A DNA stretch of 64,000 nt from an uncultured Porphyromonadaceae bacterium (GTDB taxonomy: Bacteria; Bacteroidota; Bacteroidia; Bacteroidales; Muribaculaceae), in NCBI GenBank assembly GCA_947177185.1, contig CAMWTJ010000005.1:1-64000 (forward strand), written 5' to 3'. This document shows positions 40,604 to 49,280 of the stretch, in pieces. The position numbers and the translations under genes were made by a program. Within the stretch, counting starts at the first letter, position 1. Every line of letters begins with the position of its first letter. The notes beneath the pieces were generated by a model. That model searched no databases, was not told the origin of the DNA, and saw nothing but the letters and a program-made list of their open reading frames with translations.

Positions 40604-41764
40604 TCAGCGGTATTTGTACAGAAACGCAAGGGCGCTCTGATAGTCGCGCTCGTTGCGCAGACGTGCTATCCCGGCTTCCATGAAGAAGTTAAGCTCCTGG
40701 ATGTAGGTGAGAGTGCTGATTTGGCCGCCTGTGAGCGATTTTTTCAGCAGCAGGGGATAGTCGGAGGCGTCGAGCGCCTCGCTGTAGGCCCGGCGCCGTT
40801 CGGCCAGACCTTGCAGGCGCCTGCGCGCCGAGTCGAAATCGCTGTGGGTCTGAGCGGCAAGTGCGTCGGCCTGCATCCTTGCGGCTTCAGCTTCGGCCTT
40901 GGCGGCGCGGCGTGCTTTGCCGCTGCCCCATGCCGGCAGCGCTATGGCTGCGCTGATGCCGTTGAAATGGTTGCCGCCCTCGAACTGATGGCGGTAGCCC
41001 AGCGAGAATCCGGGCAGCATGCTGCGCGCGGCTGCAGTGGCGCGCTCGGAAGCGGCCTGCGCGGAGCTGCGCGCGGCGGCAAGAGCCGGCGATTCGGCCC
41101 ACTGGCGTTCGGCTTCGGAATAGTCGGCTGCTTCTTCGGGATAGTCGAGCGTGCCGGCCACAGTGTCGGTCCATCCCATGGCTCTGAGGGCGTTCAGTGC
41201 CTCGGCCCGTGCCTGCTCGGCCTGCTCCAGGCGCAGCGCTATGTCGAGGCTCTCAATCTGCAGTTTGCGCACATCCAGTATGGTGGCCTGCCCGTGGTCG
41301 AGCGCGCGGCGTGTCAGCTGCTCCATCTCGCTCACGTTGGCGTAGATGTCGGCTATCACGGCTGCTTCCTTGCGTGCCGCTATGAGGTCGATCAGGGCCA
41401 GCCGGGCACTCAGTTCGGCCTCGGCGCGTTCGGATTTGGCAAGCAGGGCGAAAGCCGAGCGTGCCGCTTTGCGTTCGCGCCGCTGCGCCGCGTACACTCC
41501 GGGCCAGTCGAAACTTTGGCTTATGCCCATGCCCCAGCGGTTGTCGCCGCCGGGTCCCCACAGGTGCTCGCCTTCGAGTTCGGGGCCGGGGAGCATGCCC
41601 GCCGCTTGCAGCGAAAGGTCGGCCGATGTGAGTTCGGAGAGTCGCGCCGCGGTGGCAGGATTGGCGTCGGCTATGCGTGCGGCGAGGGAGTCGAGTTGCG
41701 ATTTGGCGCATAGAGCGCCCGTGCATATGATGCCCGCAAGGGCTGTGGCGAGGATTCGTTTCAT
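40604..41764 (-). CDS. Outer-membrane factor of heavy-metal efflux (TolC/CusC-like)
   Basis: A 386-residue TolC-family protein with a signal peptide (cleavage near LCA-K). It is mostly long Ala/Glu/Arg-rich helices (KSERAEAELSARLALIDLIAAR; ALDHGQATILDVRKLQIESLDIALRLEQAEQ) with short strands (MLPGFSLGYRHQFEGGNHF). It is shorter than NodT proteins and lacks a clear second repeat at the N-terminus, a common Bacteroidetes CzcC/CusC form. It overlaps the pump gene by 4 nt and ends the cusB-cusA-cusC operon. Confidence 0.88.
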   Translation of the reverse strand: MKRILATALAGIICTGALCAKSQLDSLAARIADANPATAARLSELTSADLSLQAAGMLPGPELEGEHLWGPGGDNRWGMGISQSFDWPGVYAAQRRERKAARSAFALLAKSERAEAELSARLALIDLIAARKEAAVIADIYANVSEMEQLTRRALDHGQATILDVRKLQIESLDIALRLEQAEQARAEALNALRAMGWTDTVAGTLDYPEEAADYSEAERQWAESPALAAARSSAQAASERATAAARSMLPGFSLGYRHQFEGGNHFNGISAAIALPAWGSGKARRAAKAEAEAARMQADALAAQTHSDFDSARRRLQGLAERRRAYSEALDASDYPLLLKKSLTGGQISTLTYIQELNFFMEAGIARLRNERDYQSALAFLYKYR

Positions 41765-44700
41765 TTTTCGTTTCGGTTAAGCAACATGTAAAGTACCGGC
41801 ACCACGTAGGCGTTGAGCACGGTGGACGAAGCAAGGCCTCCGAGTATCACAATAGCGAGCGGAGCCTGAATCTCATTGCCGGGAGCATCGGCGTTCACGG
41901 CCAGCGGTATGAGCGCGAGAGCCGATGTGAGTGCTGTCATTATGATGGGCAGCAGGCGGTCGGCCGAGCCTGTGCGCAGCCGTTCGGCCACGGTGGCTCC
42001 TTCGTCGCGCAGGTGGTTGTAGCGGCTTATCAACAGCATGCCGTTGCGGGTGGCTATGCCCATGAGCGATATGAATCCTATGATGGCGGGGATGTTGAGT
42101 TCTCCTCCCGTGCATTTCAGTATGAACACGGCGCCTATGAGCGCGAGCGGCATGTTGATGAGAATCACGAGGCTCTGGCGCACATCCTTGAACTCGCCGT
42201 ACAGCAGCATGAATATTATCATAAGGGCCAGCAGCGAGGTCCACAGCAGCGTGGCCGAGGCTCTGGCCTCGCTCTCAAACTGTCCGCCGTAGCTGATGGC
42301 GTAGCCCTGCGGCAGGCTGATGTTGTCGGCCACGAGGCGCTGCAGGTCTTCGACGGCACTGCGCATGTCGCGGCCTTCCACGTTGGCGCTCACCACGATG
42401 CGTCGCTGCACGTTCTCGCGGTTGATGGTTCCGGGGCCGGCCGCCGAGCGTATCTCCGCCACCGAGCTCAGCGGCACGCGTCCGGCCGGGGTGTCAATCA
42501 TCAGGTCTGCGATGGCCTGCAGGTCGGAGCGGTAGGCCGGGTCGAGCACCACCACCACATCGTACGGCACGCCGCCTTCATATACCTGCGACACGGCCTT
42601 GCCGCCCAGCGCCATTTCGAGGACGCGGCGCAGGTCGGGCATGCGCAGTCCCATGCGGGCCATCATCTCACGGCGCGGGCGAATTTCCAGCTCGGGGCGC
42701 TCCACGAGCTGCTCCACGTTGGCGTCGACTATGCCTTCCACCTGTCCGGCCAGCCCCTTGAGCTGCGTGCCCAGAGAGTGGAGGCGCTGCAGGTCGTCGC
42801 CGAATATCTTCACGGCTATCTGCGCCTCGGTGCCGCTCAGCATGGCGTCGATGCGGTGGCTTATAGGCTGGCCTATCTCCACGTTCACACCCGGCAGAGC
42901 CGAAAGTTTCTCGCGGAGTTCGCGCGCCACTTCGCCACGCGTGCGGTCGCTTCCCTCAAGGCTGTAGGGCGCCTCTATCTCGCTCGCGTTCACTCCCAGC
43001 GAGTGCTCGTCGAGTTCGGCGCGCCCGGTTTTGCGTGCCACGGTGCGTATTTCTGGCACACTCATTATTATGCGCTCCGCTTCGCGCCCCAGGCGGTCGC
43101 TCTCGTCGAGCGATATGCCGGGCAGCGTGGCCACATTGATGGTGAAAGAGCCTTCGTTGAACGTGGGCAGGAAGCTGCGTCCGAGCGTGAAGAACAGGGC
43201 CGCGGCGATGGCAAACAGTATGCCGGTGGCGGCCAGTACCGTGCGCGGATATTTCAGCGCAGCTGCGAGCGAGCGCGAATAGGTCTTTTTAAGCCATGCG
43301 GCAGTGCGCGGCTCGCGGGCCATCGTGGCTTCCTGGCGCGGGCTGCCGAGGAGGTAGGCGCACAGCACCGGGGTGAGGGTGAGCGCCACCACCGTCGACG
43401 CCGCCAGAGCCACAATAAATGCCACACCGAGCGGTATGAGCATGCGGCCTTCTATGCCGCTCAGGAAAAACAGCGGCAGAAAAGCAGCCACAATAATCAG
43501 AGTGGAGTTGAGGATGGGCATGCGCACCTCTGCGGAGGCTGCGAACACGACGTCGGTCACGCTGCGCCGTTGGCCGGCAGGAAGAGCCCTGTTCTCGCGC
43601 AGCCGTTTGTACACGTTCTCCACGTCCACTATGGCGTCGTCGACCAGCGAGCCTATGGCTATGGCTATGCCGCCGAGGCTCATGGTGTTGATGCCGAAAC
43701 CCATCAGGTGCAGCAGCAGTACCGATGTGATAATGGACAGCGGCAGCGCCACCAGACTCACAAGCGTGGTGCGGAGATTCATCAGGAAGAAGAACAGCAC
43801 TATCACCACAAACAGCGCGCCTTCGAGCAGCGCTTCCTGAAGGTTGCCTATGGAGCGGGATATGAAATCGCTCTGCCTGAAGATGTCGGTGGCCATATGT
43901 ATGTCGGCGGGCAGGGTGGGCTTCATCGACTGCAGCTCGGCCTCGATGCGTTCGGTGAGGTCGATGGTGCCCTCGTCGGGCTGTTTGGCCACAGTGATTA
44001 TCACCGCGGGCGTGGCCTCCACGGAGGCGGCGCCGAAGCGCGGCTGCGCGCCGCCGATTTCCACCCGTGCCACATCGCCGAGCGTGACCACGCCGCGCTC
44101 GTCGGCGCGCACCACGGCCATGGCCAGTTCTTCGGGGTCGGCGGTGCGCATGGCTCCTTTTATGATGTATTCGTTGCCGAAATCGTTCACGATGCCGCCC
44201 GACGCGTTGTCGTTAAGCCCTTCGGCCGCTTCGGCCACTTCGGCCAGCGTCACGTCGAGGGCGCCCATGCGTTCGGGCAGCAACTGTATGCGGAACTCGC
44301 GCATGTCGCCGCCGATCACGCTCACCTGGCTGACGCCGCCCATGGCAAGCAGGCGCGGCCGTATCACCTTCTCCGCCAGCGAACGCAGCTCGAGCAGCGA
44401 CGTGGAGTCGGCCGTGAGGCCCACTATCAGCATCTCTCCGAGAATCGACGAACGCGGGCCCAGCACGGGCGTGGCCACACCGGCAGGGAGCGCTTCCGCC
44501 ACCGTTCCGAGCCGCTCGGTCACTATCTGGCGGGCCTGGAACACATCGGTGTCCCAGTCAAATTCCACCCACACCACGGAGAAGCCAGTGGTGGACGTAG
44601 ACCTGACGCGGCGCACTCCCGACGCACCGTTCACCGCGGTTTCTATGGGGTATGTCACCATCATCTCCACCTCTTCGGGAGCATAACCGGGAGCTTCGGT

Positions 44701-44850
44701 CATCACTACCACCGTGGGAGCGTTCAGGTCAGGGAAAATATCTACCTCAGTGCGCAGCAGGGCAAGCGTGCCGCCGGCCAGCACAGCTATCGCAAGCACA
44801 ATCACCACAAGCCTGTTGTGCAGCGACCAGTGTATAATCTTATTCAGCAT
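41761..44850 (-). CDS. Heavy-metal RND efflux pump (CusA/CzcA family)
   Basis: A 1029-residue inner-membrane proton/metal antiporter of the HME branch. Its start (MLNKIIHWSLHNRLVVIVLA; RTEVDIFPDLNAPTVVVMTEAPGYAPEEVE; YPIETAVNGASGV) differs from the HAE1 pump elsewhere in the window. TM4 reads GGIAIAIGSLVDDAIVDVENV, with the acidic proton-relay residues. SISYGGQFESE-like text (here AISYGGQFESEARA) and LYGEFKDVRQSLVILINMPLALIG are family hallmarks. Metal specificity (Cu/Ag or Co/Zn/Cd) cannot be decided by eye. It is 35 nt after cusB. Confidence 0.94.
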   Translation of the reverse strand: MLNKIIHWSLHNRLVVIVLAIAVLAGGTLALLRTEVDIFPDLNAPTVVVMTEAPGYAPEEVEMMVTYPIETAVNGASGVRRVRSTSTTGFSVVWVEFDWDTDVFQARQIVTERLGTVAEALPAGVATPVLGPRSSILGEMLIVGLTADSTSLLELRSLAEKVIRPRLLAMGGVSQVSVIGGDMREFRIQLLPERMGALDVTLAEVAEAAEGLNDNASGGIVNDFGNEYIIKGAMRTADPEELAMAVVRADERGVVTLGDVARVEIGGAQPRFGAASVEATPAVIITVAKQPDEGTIDLTERIEAELQSMKPTLPADIHMATDIFRQSDFISRSIGNLQEALLEGALFVVIVLFFFLMNLRTTLVSLVALPLSIITSVLLLHLMGFGINTMSLGGIAIAIGSLVDDAIVDVENVYKRLRENRALPAGQRRSVTDVVFAASAEVRMPILNSTLIIVAAFLPLFFLSGIEGRMLIPLGVAFIVALAASTVVALTLTPVLCAYLLGSPRQEATMAREPRTAAWLKKTYSRSLAAALKYPRTVLAATGILFAIAAALFFTLGRSFLPTFNEGSFTINVATLPGISLDESDRLGREAERIIMSVPEIRTVARKTGRAELDEHSLGVNASEIEAPYSLEGSDRTRGEVARELREKLSALPGVNVEIGQPISHRIDAMLSGTEAQIAVKIFGDDLQRLHSLGTQLKGLAGQVEGIVDANVEQLVERPELEIRPRREMMARMGLRMPDLRRVLEMALGGKAVSQVYEGGVPYDVVVVLDPAYRSDLQAIADLMIDTPAGRVPLSSVAEIRSAAGPGTINRENVQRRIVVSANVEGRDMRSAVEDLQRLVADNISLPQGYAISYGGQFESEARASATLLWTSLLALMIIFMLLYGEFKDVRQSLVILINMPLALIGAVFILKCTGGELNIPAIIGFISLMGIATRNGMLLISRYNHLRDEGATVAERLRTGSADRLLPIIMTALTSALALIPLAVNADAPGNEIQAPLAIVILGGLASSTVLNAYVVPVLYMLLNRNEK

Positions 44851-44885
44851 AGGAAATGAATTTCAATAAACCTGCAGGACGCTGT

Positions 44886-46085
44886 TCAATGATTGTGGCT
44901 GTGGCCCTCGGGCACCACTCCCGATGTTTCGGCAAGGCGCACGGCTGTCACACCCGAGGTCACAACGTTTTCGCCGCCGTTGAGGCCCGATTTGATTCGC
45001 ACGCGCACGCCGTCAGATGCTCCGAGCGTCACCGGCAGCTTCATGTAGCAGTCGTCGTCGATGCGCACGTACACGAAATGGCGTCCTTGCTGCTCGGCCA
45101 CAGCCGCGCGCGGAACGCTCAGCACGGGAGCGTCGCCCCCGGCGCTTGTAAGCCATGCGTCCACGGTGACTCCCGGGGCGAGGGCGCCGTCGTTTTCCAC
45201 CTCGAAATACACGGGCACATAGCCGGGCATCGATGCCGGCGCCGCCGGCGCTGAGGTCACGCGGCGCGCGTTGAGAGCCACCACATCTTCCGTGCCGGGC
45301 ACGCGCACGTTCACACCGTCCACTCCGCCTATGTCGCGCCGCAGGCGTTCGGGCACGTCGACACGCAGCACAAGGCGGCGCGATGCCGACACGGTGGCTA
45401 TGGGCGTGCCGGCGTCGACGTACTGACCCTGTTTTACATCCAGGCTCACTATGGTGCCGCCTATAGGGCTGGTGGCGCGTCCGCCTTCGGCGCGGTTGCT
45501 GTAGGCCGCACGTGCGCCTTCGTAGTTGGCGCGGGCGGCGTTGTACACGTCGTCGGTCACCAGACGTTCCGCATGCAGCGGCTCGAGGCGCTCCAGCTCG
45601 CGGCGGGCAGCGTCGAGAGCTGCTTTGGCAGCTGCGTTGGTGTCGCCGCCGGCCACACCCGAAGCGTTCACTACGGCCACAGTCTGCCCGGCGCTCAGGC
45701 GCGCTCCGGGCATTATCCCGGCGGCTATGCGCACGATACCGGCGGTGGGAGCGGACACCACGGCCGAGCCGTCGGCGGCGTCCAGAACCACGCCTGTGGC
45801 GCGCACGGTGCTTTTCATCGGGGCCGGCACTATCTTCTCGGCGGCCACGCCGAAGCGCTCGGCCATGGCGGCGGCCAGAACGATTTCGCCGTCGGCATGT
45901 TTCTCTTCCGCGGCGGCTTTTTCGGCCTCCGCGCCGTGGTTGTGGCCCTCGTGGCCCTTGTGGTTGTGGCCCTCGTGGCTGTGATGGTGGTGGTGATGGC
46001 GCAGCTCGTCGTCGGCCGCGTTGTGGCTGTGGCATGCCGTCAGCAGAGCTGCCGCGCACAGCAATATGCATGCATGATGTTTCAT
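44886..46085 (-). CDS. Heavy-metal efflux adaptor lipoprotein with His-rich N-terminus
   Basis: A 399-residue periplasmic adaptor (CusB/CzcB type) with a lipobox LTAC (Cys18). Directly after the lipid anchor, residues 19-51 hold six consecutive His and repeated HEGHNH/KGHEGHNH units, and the C-terminus also ends EGHSHNH; these should bind divalent metal or copper. The lipoyl/hairpin/barrel plan follows (STVRATGVVLDAADGSAVVSAPTAGIVRI; SPIGGTIVSLDVKQGQYVDAGTPIATV). The tracked ORF is 48 codons too long; the ATG at 46085 begins the signal peptide. It is the first gene of the operon. Confidence 0.92.
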   Translation of the reverse strand: MKHHACILLCAAALLTACHSHNAADDELRHHHHHHSHEGHNHKGHEGHNHGAEAEKAAAEEKHADGEIVLAAAMAERFGVAAEKIVPAPMKSTVRATGVVLDAADGSAVVSAPTAGIVRIAAGIMPGARLSAGQTVAVVNASGVAGGDTNAAAKAALDAARRELERLEPLHAERLVTDDVYNAARANYEGARAAYSNRAEGGRATSPIGGTIVSLDVKQGQYVDAGTPIATVSASRRLVLRVDVPERLRRDIGGVDGVNVRVPGTEDVVALNARRVTSAPAAPASMPGYVPVYFEVENDGALAPGVTVDAWLTSAGGDAPVLSVPRAAVAEQQGRHFVYVRIDDDCYMKLPVTLGASDGVRVRIKSGLNGGENVVTSGVTAVRLAETSGVVPEGHSHNH

Positions 46086-46105
46086 GAGATTACGATTATT
46101 TTGCG

Positions 46106-46113
46106 CAAAATTA
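46106..46113 (-). promoter_or_regulatory. -7 element of the metal efflux operon
   Basis: TAATTTTG on the minus strand, 20 nt upstream of the cusB ATG. It overlaps the perfect 14-bp palindrome ATTTTGCGCAAAAT (46098-46111), a possible operator for a metal or stress sensor. The rest of the 188-nt intergenic region (46114-46218) shows nothing else. Confidence 0.6.
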
Positions 46114-46218
46114 CGGAATAGACCGTGCAACCCGATTGCAAAGAAAAAGACAGTGGCATATTGTGCCTTAATATTAGCCGTTTTGTCGTGTCTGCACCGA
46201 ATGTAGGATAATTTGGCT

Positions 46219-46226
46219 ACCTTTGC
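46219..46226 (+). promoter_or_regulatory. -7 element of the 46274 gene
   Basis: TACCTTTG lies 47 nt upstream of the ATG at 46274 and fits TAnnTTTG. Confidence 0.55.
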
Positions 46227-46273
46227 CATGTACGAATCATTTATTGTCTAATAGGCTCTAATTTCAGGACACT

Positions 46274-47065
46274 ATGCTTTCTCGAACTGTTGTATTCATA
46301 CTTTGCGTTTTGGCTGCCGCGCGGGGTGCGGCGCAGACCGAGCTGCCGGCGATGGTGGCCGACACAGTGCCCGCTGTGGCCGTGCAGGCCGACACGATGC
46401 GTGCGTATGTGCCGGGCAGTGTGCATTTGGAGCGGCTGCACTACGGTCAGCCGGACGGACTGCAGTGGTATCCGTTGTCGCTCATGGAGCCCGGTCTGTC
46501 GTTTGCTCCCGTGCCGGTGTATCCGGGCGCGATCTATCGCGGCGACAATATGGAGCTGACGGCGTATGTGGGCACCGAGGTATATCCGGGGCTTATGAAC
46601 AAAGCCACAGGTAGGGCAGGAGTCAGTTTCGGAAACGAACGTCTGAGTTTTTATGCGGGCGGTATTGTCAACCAATACAGTTTCCACGGAGGGATGATAC
46701 GCCAGCTCGGACTTTCCGGGAGGATAAGCTTTCGCGCAAACTCGCCGCTTTCGTTCACGGTCTTTGCCGATTATTATGCCGATAACAGCGCCCGCGCCAT
46801 GCCTGGCGGCGGGATGCTACCGCCGTCGATGCTCGGCTTTTACGACGTTTCGCGGTTCGGCGGATATGCGGACTATCGGATTTCCGAACGCTTCGGCGTG
46901 CAGGTGGGAGGCCAGGCAGTGGAGCGCATAGGCCCGCGCAACAGATATGAATTCGAGCCGATAGCCACGCCTTATGTGATGGTAGGCAGCAAAAAGAAAG
47001 TGGCCGTGGGATTGCCCGTTGGACAGATTCTGTACGGCATATTACGGGGGAACGCGCGGCGATAA
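46274..47065 (+). CDS. Exported protein of unknown function, probably outer-membrane
   Basis: I do not recognise this 263-residue protein by family. It has a signal peptide (MLSRTVVFILCVLAAARGAAQ, cleavage after GAA), a Val/Ala-rich N-terminal spacer, then Gly/aromatic alternating stretches suggestive of outer-membrane strands (NMELTAYVGTEVYPGLMN; RAGVSFGNERLSFYAGGIVNQYSF; LSFTVFADYYADNSARAMPGGG; GYADYRISERFGVQVGG). It ends in IATPYVMVGSKKKVAVGLPVGQILYGIL, which looks like a conserved tail. It is transcribed alone, divergent from the metal efflux operon. Confidence 0.6.
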   Translation: MLSRTVVFILCVLAAARGAAQTELPAMVADTVPAVAVQADTMRAYVPGSVHLERLHYGQPDGLQWYPLSLMEPGLSFAPVPVYPGAIYRGDNMELTAYVGTEVYPGLMNKATGRAGVSFGNERLSFYAGGIVNQYSFHGGMIRQLGLSGRISFRANSPLSFTVFADYYADNSARAMPGGGMLPPSMLGFYDVSRFGGYADYRISERFGVQVGGQAVERIGPRNRYEFEPIATPYVMVGSKKKVAVGLPVGQILYGILRGNARR

Positions 47066-47074
47066 CACTTTGGT

Positions 47075-47105
47075 TTTGAGTTGTCGTATGTTTTTGCTAT
47101 ATTTG
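47075..47105 (+). promoter_or_regulatory. Promoter of the SPFH gene
   Basis: The -33 TTTG (47075-47078) and perfect -7 TATATTTG (47098-47105) have a 19-nt spacer; the ATG is 28 nt downstream. Confidence 0.75.
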
Positions 47106-47133
47106 CGATATCAAAAATATAAAAAAACACATA

Positions 47134-48060
47134 ATGGAAAAGAACAGTGAATATGCCTACAAGGGCACGGTGATAAACGGTTTCGTCATGCTCGCCGTGG
47201 AGCTGGTGCTTATACCCATGCTGGTGGGTTCGGCTTTTGTGTTCATGGAGCGGCCGGGATTCGTCGTGGCTGTGCTGACGCTGGTGTGGCTGGTGTGCCT
47301 CGGCGGCTTTTTCTCGCAGCAGCCCAATAAGGCCCGCGTAATGATTTTCTTCGGCAAGTACCGCGGCACGTTCACGCGCGACGGTTTTTACTGGGTCAAC
47401 CCGTTTATGTCGGACCGCAAGCTGTCGCTGCGCCTGCACAACATAGATATAGAACCCATAAAGGTCAACGACAAGGTGGGCAACCCGGTGCTCATAGGCA
47501 TGGTGATAGTGTGGAAGGTGAAGGACACCTACCGCGCCGTGTTCGATGTGGACTCCCCCGGCACCGCTGTGTCAGCAGGCTCGCTGTTGGCAGCCCATAA
47601 CCACAGCGTGGCGCTCGAGGCATTTGTGCGCATACAGAGTGACGCGGCGCTGCGCGAGGTCACAGGCCATTACGCCTACGACAACATAGACGGCGTGCAC
47701 GACGAAATCACGCTGCGCGGCGGCGGCGATGAGATAAACGACCTGCTGGAACGCAAAATCAACGAACGCCTGGCCATGGCCGGTATCGAGGTGGTGGAAG
47801 CCCGCCTCAACTATCTGGCCTATGCTCCCGAAATCGCGGCTGTGATGCTGCGCAGGCAGCAGGCGGCGGCCATTATATCGGCGCGCGAAAAAATAGTGGA
47901 AGGCGCGGTGTCCATGGTCAAGATGGCTCTGCGGCAGCTTGAGGAAGAACAGGTGGTGGAACTCGACGCCGAGCGTAAAGCGGCCATGGTGAGCAATATG
48001 CTTGTGGTGCTGTGCGCCGACGAGCCCGCGCAGCCTGTGCTCAACACCGGCTCTCTGTAG
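47134..48060 (+). CDS. SPFH domain (stomatin/prohibitin/flotillin/HflK) protein
   Basis: A 308-residue membrane protein. Two hydrophobic helices (residues 14-36 and 43-62) precede a cytoplasmic or periplasmic SPFH domain with GKYRGTFTRDGFYWVNPF, KVNDKVGNPVLIGMVIVWKVKD and INDLLERKINERLAMAGIEVVEARLNYLAYAPEIAAVMLRRQQAAAIISAREKIVEGA, given here as landmarks (ARLNYLAYAPEIA; REKIVEGAV). Family members assemble into rings or microdomains. It has its own promoter and no close partner on either side. Confidence 0.88.
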   Translation: MEKNSEYAYKGTVINGFVMLAVELVLIPMLVGSAFVFMERPGFVVAVLTLVWLVCLGGFFSQQPNKARVMIFFGKYRGTFTRDGFYWVNPFMSDRKLSLRLHNIDIEPIKVNDKVGNPVLIGMVIVWKVKDTYRAVFDVDSPGTAVSAGSLLAAHNHSVALEAFVRIQSDAALREVTGHYAYDNIDGVHDEITLRGGGDEINDLLERKINERLAMAGIEVVEARLNYLAYAPEIAAVMLRRQQAAAIISAREKIVEGAVSMVKMALRQLEEEQVVELDAERKAAMVSNMLVVLCADEPAQPVLNTGSL

Positions 48061-48102
48061 CCGCGGGGGCGGGCAAATTTTCGGTATCTCACTTTTTTAT
48101 CG

Positions 48103-48110
48103 TAAATTTG
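48103..48110 (+). promoter_or_regulatory. -7 element for tgt and the Lpt permease
   Basis: TAAATTTG lies 22 nt before the tgt ATG; a T-rich -33 region (48078-48081) is at the expected spacing. Confidence 0.6.
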
Positions 48111-48132
48111 CACTCTAATCACAACATTTGAA

Positions 48133-49263
48133 ATGGATTTTCAGCTACAAGCCACATGTCCCGGCTCCAACGCACGCGCCGGATTGATAACGACCGACCA
48201 CGGCACCATACAGACCCCCATATTCATGCCCGTAGGCACACAGGGGGCCGTAAAGGCCGTGCACATGAGCGAGATGCGCGACCAGGTGAAGGCTCAGATT
48301 ATACTCGGAAACACCTACCATCTATATCTCCGCCCGGGCATGGACATAATGAGGCGTGCCGGCGGCCTGCACAAGTTCAACGGTTGGGACCGCCCCATAC
48401 TCACCGACAGCGGCGGCTTTCAGGTGTTTTCACTCAGCGACCGCCGCAAGCTCACGGAGGAAGGTGCGCACTTCCGCAGCCATATCGACGGCTCGCGCCA
48501 TCTGTTCACGCCCGAAAACGTCGTGGACACGCAGCGAATCATTGGTTCCGACATCATGATGGCGCTTGACGAGTGCACACCGGGCGATGCCGACCGCGAC
48601 TACGCCCGCCGCTCCCTGAGCCTGACGCAGCGCTGGCTGGAGCGTGGCTGGAAACATTTCCGCGAAACCGAACCGCTGTACGGCCACTCGCAGGCGTTTT
48701 TCCCGATAGTGCAGGGATGCACATATCCCGACCTGCGCCGCGAGGCTGCGCGCCACGTGGCCGACCTCGGCGCCGAAGGCAACGCCATCGGCGGCCTCGC
48801 TGTGGGAGAGCCCACAGAGGTGATGTATGAGATGATCGAGGTGGTGAACGATATCCTGCCTGCCGACAGGCCCCGCTACCTGATGGGGGTAGGCACGCCG
48901 GCCAATATTCTTGAAGCGATAGACCGCGGAGTCGACATGATGGACTGCGTGATGCCCACACGAAACGCGCGCAACGGTATGCTCTTCACCGCCCACGGCA
49001 CCATGAACATGCGAAACCGCAAGTGGGCCGACGATTTCTCGCCGCTGCAGGAGGACGGACCGGCCGAGGTTGACCGCGTGTACAGCAAGGCTTATGTGCG
49101 CCACCTCTTCATAGCCGACGAGCTGCTGGCCATGCAGATAGCGTCGATACACAACCTCGCCTTCTATCTCTGGCTCGCCGGAGAGGCCAGAAAACACATC
49201 ATAGCCGGCGATTTCCCGACCTGGAAGCGCGACATGCTCGAGCGCGTGACCCGGCGCCTGTAA
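48133..49263 (+). CDS. tgt: tRNA-guanine transglycosylase, lacking the zinc cysteines
   Basis: A 376-residue TIM-barrel enzyme that exchanges G34 of GUN-anticodon tRNAs for a queuosine precursor. Catalytic parts are present: ILTDSGGFQVFSL (Asp of the base-binding site), ALDECTPGDADRDYA, GGLAVGEP, YLMGVGTP and MMDCVMPTRNARNG with the nucleophilic Asp. The usual zinc motif Cys-x-Cys-x2-Cys...His near residues 300-330 is replaced by LQEDGPAEVDRVYSKAYVRH, with no cysteine. From memory this loss is shared by Bacteroidetes Tgt proteins. Substrate preference (preQ1 or another base) is uncertain. The Lpt permease follows after 17 nt. Confidence 0.92.
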   Translation: MDFQLQATCPGSNARAGLITTDHGTIQTPIFMPVGTQGAVKAVHMSEMRDQVKAQIILGNTYHLYLRPGMDIMRRAGGLHKFNGWDRPILTDSGGFQVFSLSDRRKLTEEGAHFRSHIDGSRHLFTPENVVDTQRIIGSDIMMALDECTPGDADRDYARRSLSLTQRWLERGWKHFRETEPLYGHSQAFFPIVQGCTYPDLRREAARHVADLGAEGNAIGGLAVGEPTEVMYEMIEVVNDILPADRPRYLMGVGTPANILEAIDRGVDMMDCVMPTRNARNGMLFTAHGTMNMRNRKWADDFSPLQEDGPAEVDRVYSKAYVRHLFIADELLAMQIASIHNLAFYLWLAGEARKHIIAGDFPTWKRDMLERVTRRL

Positions 49264-49280
49264 CCTTCATTCGTCTGTAC

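Noticed and set aside
42013-44859. 948-residue plus-strand ORF opposite cusA
   Set aside because: It is a shadow in the high-GC antisense frame; its protein is His/Arg/Gly/Ala-rich with no domain, while the minus strand encodes a complete RND pump.
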